Below are positions 17,801-25,829 of a stretch of DNA of 64,000 bases, piece by piece. The translations under genes and the position numbers were made by a program. The notes beneath the pieces are model-generated. The model had not been told where the DNA came from. It did not search any database and saw nothing but the letters and a program-made list of their open reading frames with translations. Positions within the stretch are counted from its first letter, which is position 1, and every line of letters begins with the position of its first letter. The stretch covers positions 124,001 to 188,000 of the forward strand of contig JAZNYK010000007.1 of NCBI GenBank assembly GCA_045594425.1, written 5' to 3'. The stretch comes from RGIG1681 sp045594425. GTDB lineage: Bacteria; Bacillota; Clostridia; Christensenellales; UBA1242.

Positions 17801-17840
17801 AGAAGAAGACGACAATAGCGATATTGAAGGTATTGTATAA
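11844..17840 (+). CDS. very large anchored surface protein with Tyr-rich repeats and jelly-roll-like modules
   Basis: 1998 residues. An N-terminal signal (about 15-45, ending in SASA) is followed by an extracellular body and one C-terminal helix (about 1921-1950) with a Lys-rich cytoplasmic tail. From about 364 to 900 a degenerate unit recurs, marked by KLYYKY-like segments (about 364, 561, 674, 739, 815, 878) each followed by IYV/VxDDS and Tyr-rich text. A Glu/Lys/Asp-rich linker lies at about 1150-1180. Four beta-rich blocks (about 905-1015, 1196-1320, 1463-1560, 1783-1882) resemble carbohydrate-binding jelly rolls (YYxISFYV... and VYFDNITI). No catalytic motif is seen. The start has AGGA nearby. 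It may bind glycans or make a coat. Confidence 0.8.
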   Translation: MNKITKTLKRNKKSILSLALAFILTLSFNYSPITLLSNWVKSASAYKSKTLTEYYPNTTTSSESKIGSANYPTELKEYFEKSNANFNILSYYNERFSDIFSENVHNYLSNPSAGNAEYRLAYLKFLEVKGNYNNLYDYYEEDSVYIKTTYGCETFISYVEYFIHNKTEWSLSSDNNGAVEALFTSSNYRSEFYCALANFMTDEMQSVQTIGDLYDALPADIKDSEFYEYSHSYSRVKKYIDAIIVKTVAIYSYDGTTQNNNVAGILANEAPLTSSFYYEDSKYEMENIPLVSYKQKSHTSNNVTVTKTEIFYFGNATEIQFKDGYTSNKDFFTCTTSTQELDEAPLQFRQIQPGETGYIDAEHKTYYKYSTIPYATTNEKYDLYVWDDSVTDNEQATYDSLFMNVITQADLDADQASAANLKATTFTDKNLYDLYFYVKVPYSTATGGDKYFKLVTSNYADTTFSTFCEFFAPEGESRLYLKVKVSQNYIVYIDKTENTTLENNATVQVDAAKFKDLNSNYIYKVVNVDFENGVDQYGNSITREDFFEVTTSYNNYYRTNYKLYFKKVKSYYEEIVTDDSAYQKDAQTNYIYETSKTPAIPYEMNNNVPSESYEIDANGKVIYALTSESSFTYGGKSYEVVSEETLNKAENRNFFVEVPDAVYDKIFDDAEPTTKLYYKHTKTSEKQIYVMDDTKDAASNEVYKNLNYKVFTTEEYQTNSNYKDYVKIESGDENYNKEFKLYYKYETALDDEDIYVQNSLRKANAVYIIDDSLTYSDKTAYSLNLYTVLTTEEFNKESDFYVQITDKDSNYSTLYTKLYYKYNTSNVTEKVVYLYSSSSSDKYETFYSSDKDYVASDYELVEPTLADGSVNPDYVEGLDLFYKKLRTETKNRINQTTYYYYKTSSAVTLTAGGYYAISFYVNTTGDNVQASFYLTDANGIIDDIALEHISTNGKWIRHVMFISADSLNASSVTLSMYMGDKKSIAGNTSATTITGSVLYDDIKIITINETDYNKRAIDDKVLEATEEHKTGTGDKEHTETVAVVIANDEFDLNTYDYKTMSNVDVSAIAGSWDNMFDFDNPELQTFINETKLAEMTSDIDGYSEYTDIWQYYIGRDVSGQNNNRDLIINQNAYMNNELLASIIKEDTIDKTVKLDEDEEEKEEDKKDEDKESEDKEEEKDIATVPSTFKSGNNVLKLENKNRQLSLGITSNLFMINQYEYYKITVYIFSPERDASATITLNSVLYTSTTPTYGSLLTSSVTADACLTDYSTKPTNEYSWIPITFYVEGNTLHDQPCSLVLEADKNSTVYFDNITIENISSTAYDSASSDSNNNTQVLSLTPSTSVVSKGITNGYFNNITLKENYKSPNYDFYAPKTAKNWTVNANNSSNVVAGVVPTSKSYTYNTTEDFYDKYNNSNIPYTLGYNVENSYNNVFAIYAAPQKASPIKDADPNLLYDVTNNYKIYSSSLSLSASSVYDISFDFQTGYQFKGNLVANIYYGSVDSAKIISTIKLNADDLDKEVWNTYHFYIATSTTSATVYLEIGVENASGTCFFKNAASQTTTKSLNEIRDELVIDSSENVTGSNKDLFEKEALKEVKLLDFSTLSSSMHKPEKNEVSNTYDASEYSSPLSNTTKYTVGKSGVAVATYYAETEVITTYSVEIEKVTYYIGSVEEDGVTKYKLFKYIDCLPGDEVTEIGGNPVTVDGFKKVVVGVDDTASEYESTSTDKTNYLYTFENDVTLNNVVIPASELTNKYSENVLILANSYSTDYTLMEPVYTSTLSKTSYLVLKIYAKTSDFDSNDFGLNININSISVKWTNLNTTTITGDAVDENGFVCYQTLIKTADSNITSFGVKFSLGSETSTGKGYAIISDIVLESFASEDAFNHYVSTVEDDETTVKKYFANSSSTSSSDDKDEDDGVSTGWATFFYIFSSLLLVIVLVIALVAVYFKKHPIKTSKKVKNEHEQDTGVIQTTSTKKVDAKKAKAKEEDDNSDIEGIV

Positions 17841-17847
17841 CAAAAAA

Positions 17848-17867
17848 AGAGAGATTAATTTCTCTCT
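17848..17867 (+). terminator. terminator of the 1998-residue surface protein gene
   Basis: A 7-base-pair AGAGAGA/TCTCTCT stem (17848-17854 with 17861-17867) with flanking A and T runs, directly after the stop codon. Confidence 0.75.
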
Positions 17868-17883
17868 TTTTTTAATAAATAAA

Positions 17884-17905
17884 GGAGATACAAAGTTGTA
17901 TCTCC
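17884..17905 (-). terminator. terminator of the GNAT-like gene, probably bidirectional
   Basis: A 10-base-pair stem GGAGATACAA/TTGTATCTCC (17884-17893 with 17896-17905) with T runs on both sides, between the convergent genes. Confidence 0.75.
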
Positions 17906-17911
17906 TTTTTA

Positions 17912-19042
17912 TTAATCATCTAATTTTTTTATATAGCAAGTTTTTCTTCTAATAAGTTCTCTATCAAACATTTCAAGTGAAGTTATTGCTCCCGTGTTTG
18001 TTTCTAATTGAACGCCAGTGTCTGCATATTTGATATTTGGCATCTCACTCAACCTGTTCAAAAGTTTTTTGATAATAAACGCTGTTACACCAAGTTTTCT
18101 GTATTCTTCTTTAACAGCAATAATTCCAAGTTCAACTGCTGATGGATTTTTGATTGCCTTAAGCCATTTTAAAAAACCAAATGGCAACATTCTTCCTTTT
18201 GTTTTTTGCATTGCATCTGCAAGAGATGGCCAAGTTAAACCAAAACCAATAAGTTGTTCGTTTTTATCAAACACTAAACAAAGATATTTTTTGTTTAAAA
18301 TTAACTTGAACATAGAAATAACTTGTTTGCGAAGTTCATTGTTAAATGGGAATGTTCCATACAATTCCTTAAAAGTTTCATCCATTAAATCAAAGAAGTT
18401 ATCGCCATGAGTTTTGATAAGTTTGTTAACGCTTTTAAACTCTTGTTCATGGAATCCATAACGTTTTTCAACAATATTTGCAATTTTATCTACGCGAGGG
18501 TCCATTTGTTGTGGGAATTTGAATCTCCATTCAACCCACTTTGCATCTGGTACATAACCAAAATTTTCAATATAAGTTTGATAGTATGGTGCATTATAAC
18601 TTGTGATGTATGAACCTTTGTTCTCAAAACCATACACCATTAAGCCCTCTCTTTCCAAATCATCATAGCCAAGCGGTCCGTGGATATATTCCATACCCAT
18701 AGACTTTGCCCAATCTTCTGCTGTTTTTAAAAGCGCGTGTGCAATTTCTTCATCATCAATAACGTCAAATCTTGAAAATCTCGCATACTTTGAATTATTT
18801 TTTTCATTATAACGATGCATTATCAAACAAGCAACTCTACCAACAACATTTCCATTTTCATCTTCTGCAAGAAAATATGCTTGGTCACACTCATTATAAT
18901 GCGCATTTCTTTTTGTTGTCATTTTATATTCATCAGATTCCATTGGTGGAATATAATTTGGATTATCTTTATAAAGTTCAGTTGGAAATTTTACAAATTT
19001 TTTGAAATCTTTTCTTTTATTAATTTTTCTGATAGTAAACAT
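17912..19042 (-). CDS. GNAT-like acyltransferase family protein
   Basis: 376 residues with two GNAT-like parts. Residues 1 to about 130 contain YFLAEDENGNVVGRVACL, a typical GNAT beta4 region, and the C-terminal part has ELGIIAVKEEYRKLGVTAFII (about 305-325), which resembles the acetyl-CoA pyrophosphate loop after a beta4 strand. Long homologues annotated as N-acetyltransferases are common in Clostridia, but their substrate is not known. The start at 19042 is supported by GGGAG eight bases upstream and by a promoter (19060-19088). It stands alone between the large surface protein and the flippase gene. Confidence 0.65.
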   Translation of the reverse strand: MFTIRKINKRKDFKKFVKFPTELYKDNPNYIPPMESDEYKMTTKRNAHYNECDQAYFLAEDENGNVVGRVACLIMHRYNEKNNSKYARFSRFDVIDDEEIAHALLKTAEDWAKSMGMEYIHGPLGYDDLEREGLMVYGFENKGSYITSYNAPYYQTYIENFGYVPDAKWVEWRFKFPQQMDPRVDKIANIVEKRYGFHEQEFKSVNKLIKTHGDNFFDLMDETFKELYGTFPFNNELRKQVISMFKLILNKKYLCLVFDKNEQLIGFGLTWPSLADAMQKTKGRMLPFGFLKWLKAIKNPSAVELGIIAVKEEYRKLGVTAFIIKKLLNRLSEMPNIKYADTGVQLETNTGAITSLEMFDRELIRRKTCYIKKLDD

Positions 19043-19059
19043 AACATTCTCCCACCAAT

Positions 19060-19088
19060 ATTATATAACATTAAATTCAAATACACAA
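19060..19088 (-). promoter_or_regulatory. promoter of the GNAT-like gene
   Basis: On the minus strand TTGTGT (19083-19088) and TATAAT (19060-19065) have a 17-base spacer, just ahead of the ribosome site GGGAG. Confidence 0.65.
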
Positions 19089-19189
19089 CGCTATATAAAA
19101 AAAAGTGAAAATGTTTGTATAGGTCAAAGTCAGTCAGTGTTTAAAAATATTTTTTAATATTTCATATTGTAATCACATAGATTTATATT

Positions 19190-20698
19190 ATGAATAAGAT
19201 TTTAAAAGCAATGTTTTGTGTCACCTTTTTTTCTGTTTGCACCAGAGCCATGGGCTTTTTTCTAAAAATTTATCTCTCAAGAGAACTCGGAAGCGTTTTG
19301 CTTGGAAGTTATCAAGTTGCCATGAGCATTTTTGGTGTTTTAATGACACTGTTATCAAGTGGCATTCCTGTTGTTTTATCTAGAAATGTTTCATATTACT
19401 CTGGTCAAAACAATAAAAAAGCCATAGGCTCAATTGTGAGTTCTGGCTTGATTTTGACTGGTATAATTTGTTTAATTGTTTCAATTGTGGTTTTGTTGTT
19501 TCCAGATGTATTAAATGTTATCTTTACATCAAATACATCAACTGAAATGTTAAATATATTATTGCCAGCGTTGATATTTAGTTCAATGTATGAAGTTTTT
19601 CGTGGAGCACTTTGGGGCGAACAACAATTTTTTGCTATAAGTTTTACTGAATTTCTTGAACAAATTATCAGAATTATCATATTAGTTATTTTGTTTGAAA
19701 CAACATTTCTTGATATGTCACTCACAAACAAGACTGCCTTATCATTAAGTATTGCTTGTATATGCACATCTATTATAGTTGCAATAATATATTTTAAGCG
19801 TGGTGGAAAACTTGCTCATCCTAAATATGAATTTAAAAAACTTTTAAAAACAAGCACACCAATCACTGCTGTTAGAACCGCTTCATCAATAGTTTCATCA
19901 ATAATTGCAATTATCATTCCATTAAGATTAATGACTTACGGCTATTCTTCAACTGAAGCATTGTCTGAATTTGGAATTATCATGGGTATGACATTCCCTT
20001 TGATAATGATTCCATCAACATTAATTGGCTCATTGGCTGTAACTATAATACCATCAATCAGCGAACAATCAAATGACATTGATAACGGAAAACTTTTAAA
20101 TACAAATATTTTAAAAAGTAAGATAAACTTTTCTATCAAATCTGCTGTTATGTTTTCAGGCTTATTGCTTTCAACTTTTATTGCACTAGGAGTTCCAATT
20201 TGTGAATTTTTATATAACAACACAGAAGCAGGAACATATTTATGTGTTGCTTCAATAACAATGATTCCTTTAGGAATATCTCAAATAACATCTTCAATTT
20301 TAAATGCAATTGGATTGGAAATGAAATCTTTGAAAAATTATATTATTTCTGCACTTCTGCTAATTTTGTCAATATATTTCTTGCCTAAATATATTGGTTC
20401 TTATGCCATGATTGTTGGATACTTGTTAATGTCTGTTAGTTCAAGCATTTTAAATATCAGTATGTTAGCAAAACGCAATTTGATTAACTATGAATTTTTA
20501 AAAACAACTTTATATATGATTTGTATTGCAGCATTTTCTACACTGCTCGGGTTTTCTGTATCACACTTGCTTGTGACAAATTTGTTTATTACTTTAATTG
20601 TTGGCGGAATAACAACAGTCGGTTCAACAATTGGACTAATTTACGTATTTAACATCGCAAATTTAAAAGTCTTGGTTTTTAATAAGTTGAAATCTTAA
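19190..20698 (+). CDS. spoVB: SpoVB/MurJ-type lipid-linked oligosaccharide flippase
   Basis: 502 residues with about 14 hydrophobic helices, the size and plan of the MOP-superfamily polysaccharide flippases. The N-terminal region (RAMGFFLKIYLSRELGSVLLGSYQVAMSI) carries the SpoVB-type GxxxxGxYQ pattern. SpoVB is needed for spore cortex formation in Bacillus, and relatives flip lipid II or other lipid-linked sugars, so the exact substrate is open. No Shine-Dalgarno site precedes the ATG. The gene ends four bases inside the convergent DUF4363 gene. The gene symbol reflects the family rather than proven orthology. Confidence 0.78.
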   Translation: MNKILKAMFCVTFFSVCTRAMGFFLKIYLSRELGSVLLGSYQVAMSIFGVLMTLLSSGIPVVLSRNVSYYSGQNNKKAIGSIVSSGLILTGIICLIVSIVVLLFPDVLNVIFTSNTSTEMLNILLPALIFSSMYEVFRGALWGEQQFFAISFTEFLEQIIRIIILVILFETTFLDMSLTNKTALSLSIACICTSIIVAIIYFKRGGKLAHPKYEFKKLLKTSTPITAVRTASSIVSSIIAIIIPLRLMTYGYSSTEALSEFGIIMGMTFPLIMIPSTLIGSLAVTIIPSISEQSNDIDNGKLLNTNILKSKINFSIKSAVMFSGLLLSTFIALGVPICEFLYNNTEAGTYLCVASITMIPLGISQITSSILNAIGLEMKSLKNYIISALLLILSIYFLPKYIGSYAMIVGYLLMSVSSSILNISMLAKRNLINYEFLKTTLYMICIAAFSTLLGFSVSHLLVTNLFITLIVGGITTVGSTIGLIYVFNIANLKVLVFNKLKS

Positions 20699-21090
20699 AA
20701 AATATTATCTACTGATATTTCAAAATCATCCAAATAATGTGCTGCGTAATCTATAAGTGAAGCAATTTCAGCATAGGCTTCGGTGTAGTCATTCTCTTCA
20801 ATATAAACAGCAATTCGTGCAAGCCCAATTTCTACATCTTTTATCCCAGTGTGCCATATAAGGCATTTTAAAACTTTAACTTTTTTATGCCAATTTTCAT
20901 GAATTCCATAAGCACGGTCAATGATTTCTTTTGTATCAATTTTTTCCTTGTTTTCAGTAATTTCTATTTGAAGAGTTTCCATGCTATTGATTAACCAATC
21001 AAAAGAATTGTTTACATAAGTTGTTTCAATAACACAACTCACAATCAAAATAACTGAAAGCGTAATCATGATTATCCAACGTTTTACCAT
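20695..21090 (-). CDS. DUF4363 membrane-anchored protein
   Basis: 131 residues with one N-terminal helix (about 5-25), then a helical extracellular domain with the DUF4363-like pattern of conserved Trp/His (HENWHKKVKVLKCLIWH). The gene begins inside the last codons of the DUF421 gene, an arrangement seen repeatedly in Clostridia. The function is unknown; pairing with DUF421 suggests a joint membrane role. The 3' end overlaps that of the convergent flippase gene by four bases, with no terminator between. Confidence 0.75.
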   Translation of the reverse strand: MVKRWIIMITLSVILIVSCVIETTYVNNSFDWLINSMETLQIEITENKEKIDTKEIIDRAYGIHENWHKKVKVLKCLIWHTGIKDVEIGLARIAVYIEENDYTEAYAEIASLIDYAAHYLDDFEISVDNIF

Positions 21091-21806
21091 CTATCACCAC
21101 CGTCAAATTCCATTTGAAATGTAAAGTATTCTTCTGCATCTTTCCCCTGGATGAAAACTTCACCATTATTATCAAGTGTCATAATTAAAACTTCTTTTAT
21201 TGATTTTAAGTTTGCTCTTAATAAACACTTGTTGATAAATCCATCATCAATTCCAGTTATCTTTATGTTTTCTTTCATTGCCACCCCATCCATAATTACG
21301 TTAACAGGTAAAGCACTTTGACTGACCTTGACTTTTAAATCTTCTCTTGTCACATTTTCACATTCTGATTTTTTTAGAACACATAAATTTCCATTAGTTT
21401 CAATTATAGCATACGCTATATCATCAAAATTAAAAACCTCACAACCCCTCATTAACTCCAACAAATCATCAAGGGTCATGTTTAACTCTTTTAGTTCTTT
21501 GTAGTTAATTCCTTTTGGACTTACAACAATCACTGGCTTGCCAGTTAAAAGATATCTTGCTATCATAAACTTTCGTGCAAGCACGCAAATAACAAAATGT
21601 AAAATCAATAAAGATATTATTGGAACAATGCCATGCGCTAAAGGAACTGAAAGTTCTGCCATTGGAATGCACGCAAGGTCTGCAATAATTAATGTTATAA
21701 CAAATTCAAATGGTTGCATTTCTCCGATTTGTCTTTTGCCCATCAATCTAATAACTATTAATACACAAATATAAATTATTATAGACCTAATCAACATTAT
21801 TGCCAT
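21084..21806 (-). CDS. DUF421 (YetF/YrbG-type) membrane protein
   Basis: 240 residues. Three hydrophobic helices occupy about 1-85, with the family segment MGKRQIGEMQPFEFVITLIIADLA (about 22-46). A soluble beta-rich domain follows (about 86-235), including NMTLDDLLELMRGCEVFNFDDIAYAIIETNG. The same layout is found in Bacillus YetF and its relatives, which have been linked to spore germination. No ribosome site precedes the ATG, and only about 30 bases separate it from the terminator of the upstream gene, so a short or absent leader is likely. The next gene, DUF4363, overlaps it by seven bases. Confidence 0.82.
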   Translation of the reverse strand: MAIMLIRSIIIYICVLIVIRLMGKRQIGEMQPFEFVITLIIADLACIPMAELSVPLAHGIVPIISLLILHFVICVLARKFMIARYLLTGKPVIVVSPKGINYKELKELNMTLDDLLELMRGCEVFNFDDIAYAIIETNGNLCVLKKSECENVTREDLKVKVSQSALPVNVIMDGVAMKENIKITGIDDGFINKCLLRANLKSIKEVLIMTLDNNGEVFIQGKDAEEYFTFQMEFDGGDRW

Positions 21807-21836
21807 ATAAATTAATTATTAAGTTTTTGCAAAAAA

Positions 21837-21860
21837 AAATACATACAAACGTATGTATTT
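21837..21860 (-). terminator. terminator of the anchored Ig-like protein gene
   Basis: A 10-base-pair AAATACATAC/GTATGTATTT stem (21837-21846 with 21851-21860) followed on the minus strand by a T run of nine. Confidence 0.8.
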
Positions 21861-21869
21861 TTATAATTT

Positions 21870-22874
21870 TTAACCGTTTACAACTTTGTAGTTGATATCA
21901 AAATCTTCACCTTCATATCTGCAAAGCATATGAGCAATATCTGTAACTTTGGTTGTATCTAATGAATTTCTAGTAACCATACCATCACAAACATGAACAT
22001 AAACAGTTGACATATATGAACTTAAAGGATTTGCATAATTCACTTGAAGTAAAATAACTTTTTTGCTAGTTTCAATATTATCACCTTTTTCAAATATGAT
22101 ATATTGGCTTGAACCATAGTTGGTTGAAGTTGTTTTTGATAAATCTACAGCAACTGAACTGATTGTTCTGTCAGTTTTAAAATGTTCATAATATGTGTAA
22201 ATCTTTTCAACTTTTCTTGTTATGATATCTGGATTATTTGACATTGTTGTGATTGTTGTAGACTTCAATGTCATGGTTCCTTCTGAATTATAGTTAGCCT
22301 TTAATTCATATGATGCTTCGTCACCACCAAGATAAACCCTCATGGTGTCACCAGATATTTCATATTTATAAGACTTGTTATATTCACCGTCATGCATTAA
22401 ATATTTTGAACCTTCTTTATAATAATATTCAAGTTCTCCATTATCTTTAATATAGAAAAGCATTGGCGCTGTGGTTCGTGAGTAATTTGTTACGCTTGGA
22501 ACTGTTGAACTTGGTGTTGTTACATAATTTCCGCTAACATAATAAAGCCCTTTGTTCACAACATCATAATTAACTTCCAAAACTGCTGATTTGTAAACAA
22601 TTTTCATTGTTCCGTGAGTTTGAAGAGATGTTGAGAATGATGTAACATCGACTCTCTTTTTATCTAAATCAACCATTTTGATAGTTCCATTTTTATATGT
22701 AACTTTTAGTTGCGCTTCTTGAAAATCTAAATCATCTCCAACTACATAAAGTGTTTGCATCTCACCAACTATTTCAACGCTATCTATGCTTTTCGCATTA
22801 AAAATAACGTATCCTAAATAGCCAATTGCACAAGCACATATTGCAGTTAATATCATAATTAACACTTTTTTCAT
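21870..22874 (-). CDS. membrane-anchored protein with bacterial Ig-like domain
   Basis: 334 residues. An N-terminal helix (about 2-22, MKKVLIMILTAICACAIG) anchors the protein. About residues 35-105 resemble a bacterial Ig-like domain of the Big_3 type (YVVGDDLDFQEAQLKVTYKNG...VDVTSF). The rest is beta-rich, with YYVSGNYV and ELEYYYKEG segments like lipocalin-type strand repeats; no family is recognised there. The start at 22874 is preferred over an upstream in-frame ATG because AAAGGGAG lies upstream of it. It has its own terminator. It probably acts at the outer membrane face. Confidence 0.72.
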   Translation of the reverse strand: MKKVLIMILTAICACAIGYLGYVIFNAKSIDSVEIVGEMQTLYVVGDDLDFQEAQLKVTYKNGTIKMVDLDKKRVDVTSFSTSLQTHGTMKIVYKSAVLEVNYDVVNKGLYYVSGNYVTTPSSTVPSVTNYSRTTAPMLFYIKDNGELEYYYKEGSKYLMHDGEYNKSYKYEISGDTMRVYLGGDEASYELKANYNSEGTMTLKSTTITTMSNNPDIITRKVEKIYTYYEHFKTDRTISSVAVDLSKTTSTNYGSSQYIIFEKGDNIETSKKVILLQVNYANPLSSYMSTVYVHVCDGMVTRNSLDTTKVTDIAHMLCRYEGEDFDINYKVVNG

Positions 22875-22954
22875 TGGTTTATAACTCCCTTTAATACACA
22901 ATTTTAGTTATGTATTGAGAACATTATAACATAAAACTATCTATATTTCAATAC

Positions 22955-25753
22955 CTATCGCAAAATATTTTTGAGAGCCACACCTGTGTGTGATTTTTCA
23001 TTTTTTGCAAGTTGTTCAGGAGTTCCTGTGGCAACAATTGTTCCTCCACGTTCACCACCTTCAGGTCCAATATCAATAATATGGTCTGCAACTTTGATAA
23101 AATCAAGGTTGTGCTCTATAACAACAACACTGTTTCCTGTTGAAACAAGTCGTTGCAAAATTGCAATAAGTTTTTCAACATCATAAGTATGCAAGCCAGT
23201 TGTAGGTTCATCCAAAATATACAAGGTTTTACCGGTTGCTCGCTTTGAAAGTTCTGTTGCAAGTTTAACTCTTTGAGCCTCACCACCTGAAAGAGTTGTT
23301 GCTGGTTGCCCCAAAGTGATATATCCTAAACCAACATCAAAAAGTGTTTGAAGTTTGTTTTTGATAGATGGCAAATTATAGAAAAATTGTAAAGCATCTT
23401 CAACTGTCATATTTAAAACATCGTTGATTGTTTTTCCTTTATATTTCACTTCAAGTGTATTTTTGTTATAACGTTTTCCACCACACTCGTCACAAGTTAC
23501 ATAAACATCTGGCAAGAAATGCATTTCAATCTTCAAGACGCCATCACCACCACAGGCTTCACATCTTCCACCTTTGACATTAAAACTAAATCTGCCAGCA
23601 GTGTAACCTTTTGCTTTTGATTCTGGTGTGCTAGCAAAAAGTTCTCTGATTGCAGAAAACACACCTGTGTAAGTTACAGGATTGCTTCTTGGTGTTCTGC
23701 CTATAGGACTTTGGTCAATAACAACAACTTTGTCTAAATGTTCAATGCCTTTAATTTCTTTATATTTTCCTTCAGGCAAACTTGAACGATTAATTTTGTT
23801 TGCAACTGCTGGGTATAGTATTTCATTAATCAAACTAGACTTGCCACTACCTGAAACACCAGTTACAGCAACGAGCAATCCAAGTGGGATTTGAACGTTT
23901 ATATTTTTCAAATTATTCTGCTTAGCGCCGATAATTTCAAGTATTCTGTCAGACATAGGTCTTCTAGAATCAGGTATTTCTATTCTTCTTCTGCCAGATA
24001 AGTATGCACCTGTTAAAGAGTTTTCGACACTTGCAACTTCAACTGGAGTTCCCGCAGCAATAACACGTCCACCATGAACACCTGCTTTTGGTCCAATGTC
24101 TACAATATAGTCGGCTGCCCTAATTGTATCTTCATCATGTTCAACAACAAGCACACTGTTTCCAAGGTCTCGTAGATGCTTTAATGTTTCTATGAGTTTG
24201 TTTGTATCTCTTGGATGCAAACCAATACTTGGTTCATCCAAAATATAAAGCACGCCCATTAACCCACTTCCAATTTGTGTTGCAAGCCTAATTCTCTGTG
24301 CTTCACCACCTGAAAGAGTGCTGGCTGTTCTTGAAAGTGTTAAATAATCAAGACCAACATTAATCAAAAAGTTTAATCTTGCTTTAATTTCTTTAAAAAT
24401 ACTTTGTGAAATTGCCTGTTCTTTTTCTGATAAATTTAAAGAATCAATCCATTTGAACATTTGAACAACATTCATATCTGTTACGTCAATAATTGATTTT
24501 CCGTCAATTTTAACTGATAATGCTTGAGGATTAAGTCTTTTTCCAGCACATTTAAAGCAAGTTTTTGTTATCATGTATTTTTCTATTTCATTTTTAGCAA
24601 AATCACTACCATTTTCATGGCGGCGATAAAGATTTGGAATGATACCTTCAAATTTGCCAGTAAACACATTTCCATTGAGTGTTGTCATCGCAAGTTTTTC
24701 ACCTTCTGTGCCATAAAACAATATTTGTTTTGCCCTTTCTGGAAAATCTTTTAATGGGGTTGTCATGTTAATTCCAAATTTGCTTGCAACTGCTCTAAAA
24801 TACATATTTCCAAAACCATAATCGCCCCAGCCAAATGTTGAAATTGCCCCATCTAAAAGCGATAGATTCCAATCTTTAACAAGCCTATCCTCTTCAATTA
24901 TCATTTTTGAGCCAATACCCAAACATTCAGGACAAGCACCAATTGGAGTGTTAAAACTGAAAAGTCTAGAAGAAATTTCGTTAAAAGAAAACCCACAAGT
25001 TGGACAACTATGTTTTGTTGAATATAGAACATCTCTGCCATCAGTATTCACAATAACTATGCCATCAGCAAGTTTTACAGCAGTTTCGATGCTTTCAGAA
25101 AGTCTTGTTTCAATGCCATCTTTACGAATAAGTCTATCAATGACAACTGAAATGTCATGTTTTTTCTTTTTATCAAGCACAATTTCATCATCAATGCTGT
25201 AAATAGCATTATCAACTTGAAGTCTTATATAGCCTTTTTTTCTAAAATCTTCAAATAAATCTTTATATTCACCTGTTTTTCTACGAATAACTGGCGCAAT
25301 TACCATAATTTTTGAACCGTTTTCGCAAGCCATAACCCTGGTTACAATATTATCAATTGAAGATGAATTGATTGGAATATTGCAATTTACACAATAAGGC
25401 ACGCCAATGTTTGCAAACAAAAGACGCATATAATCATAAATTTCAGTAACAGTTCCAACAGTTGACCTTGGGTTTGATGAAGTTGTTTTTTGGTCAATAG
25501 CAATTGCTGGAGATAACCCTTCAATTTGGTCTACATCTGGCTTTTTCATTTGTCCTAAAAATTGTCTAGCATAAGAAGACAAAGATTCCATATATCTTCT
25601 TTGTCCTTCTGCAAAAATTGTGTCAAATGCCAAACTAGATTTTCCACTTCCAGAAAGACCTGTTAAAACAACAAGTTTGTTTCTTGGGATGTCTAAATTT
25701 ATATTTTTTAAGTTGTTTTCTCGTGCTCCAACAATACGTATAAAGTTGTTCAT
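22955..25753 (-). CDS. uvrA: excinuclease ABC subunit UvrA
   Basis: 932 residues, typical for UvrA. Two ABC ATPase halves are present: Walker A GLSGSGKSSLA near residue 33 and GVSGSGKSSL near 630, with signatures TLSGGEAQRIRLA and TLSGGEAQRVKLA. Zinc fingers are visible (CPTCGFSF...CPECLGIG and CEACGGDG...CDECGG). UvrA finds bulky DNA damage and loads UvrB in nucleotide excision repair. AAGGAG precedes the ATG. It follows uvrB on the same strand after 76 bases, which contain one copy of the dispersed palindrome. No LexA-type operator was seen. Confidence 0.97.
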   Translation of the reverse strand: MNNFIRIVGARENNLKNINLDIPRNKLVVLTGLSGSGKSSLAFDTIFAEGQRRYMESLSSYARQFLGQMKKPDVDQIEGLSPAIAIDQKTTSSNPRSTVGTVTEIYDYMRLLFANIGVPYCVNCNIPINSSSIDNIVTRVMACENGSKIMVIAPVIRRKTGEYKDLFEDFRKKGYIRLQVDNAIYSIDDEIVLDKKKKHDISVVIDRLIRKDGIETRLSESIETAVKLADGIVIVNTDGRDVLYSTKHSCPTCGFSFNEISSRLFSFNTPIGACPECLGIGSKMIIEEDRLVKDWNLSLLDGAISTFGWGDYGFGNMYFRAVASKFGINMTTPLKDFPERAKQILFYGTEGEKLAMTTLNGNVFTGKFEGIIPNLYRRHENGSDFAKNEIEKYMITKTCFKCAGKRLNPQALSVKIDGKSIIDVTDMNVVQMFKWIDSLNLSEKEQAISQSIFKEIKARLNFLINVGLDYLTLSRTASTLSGGEAQRIRLATQIGSGLMGVLYILDEPSIGLHPRDTNKLIETLKHLRDLGNSVLVVEHDEDTIRAADYIVDIGPKAGVHGGRVIAAGTPVEVASVENSLTGAYLSGRRRIEIPDSRRPMSDRILEIIGAKQNNLKNINVQIPLGLLVAVTGVSGSGKSSLINEILYPAVANKINRSSLPEGKYKEIKGIEHLDKVVVIDQSPIGRTPRSNPVTYTGVFSAIRELFASTPESKAKGYTAGRFSFNVKGGRCEACGGDGVLKIEMHFLPDVYVTCDECGGKRYNKNTLEVKYKGKTINDVLNMTVEDALQFFYNLPSIKNKLQTLFDVGLGYITLGQPATTLSGGEAQRVKLATELSKRATGKTLYILDEPTTGLHTYDVEKLIAILQRLVSTGNSVVVIEHNLDFIKVADHIIDIGPEGGERGGTIVATGTPEQLAKNEKSHTGVALKNILR

Positions 25754-25805
25754 AGATTCTCCTTAAAATTTTCAAAAATACTCATAAATGCTGATTTTAT
25801 CAGTA

Positions 25806-25820
25806 TTATGTCACACATAA
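25806..25820. repeat. dispersed palindromic repeat, copy in uvrB-uvrA gap
   Basis: TTATGT-CAC-ACATAA core inside a longer GTATTATG...CATAAG unit, about 50 bases before the uvrA start. It is the most diverged copy together with the one at 63.68 kb. Confidence 0.5.
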
Positions 25821-25829
25821 GTCCTTGTT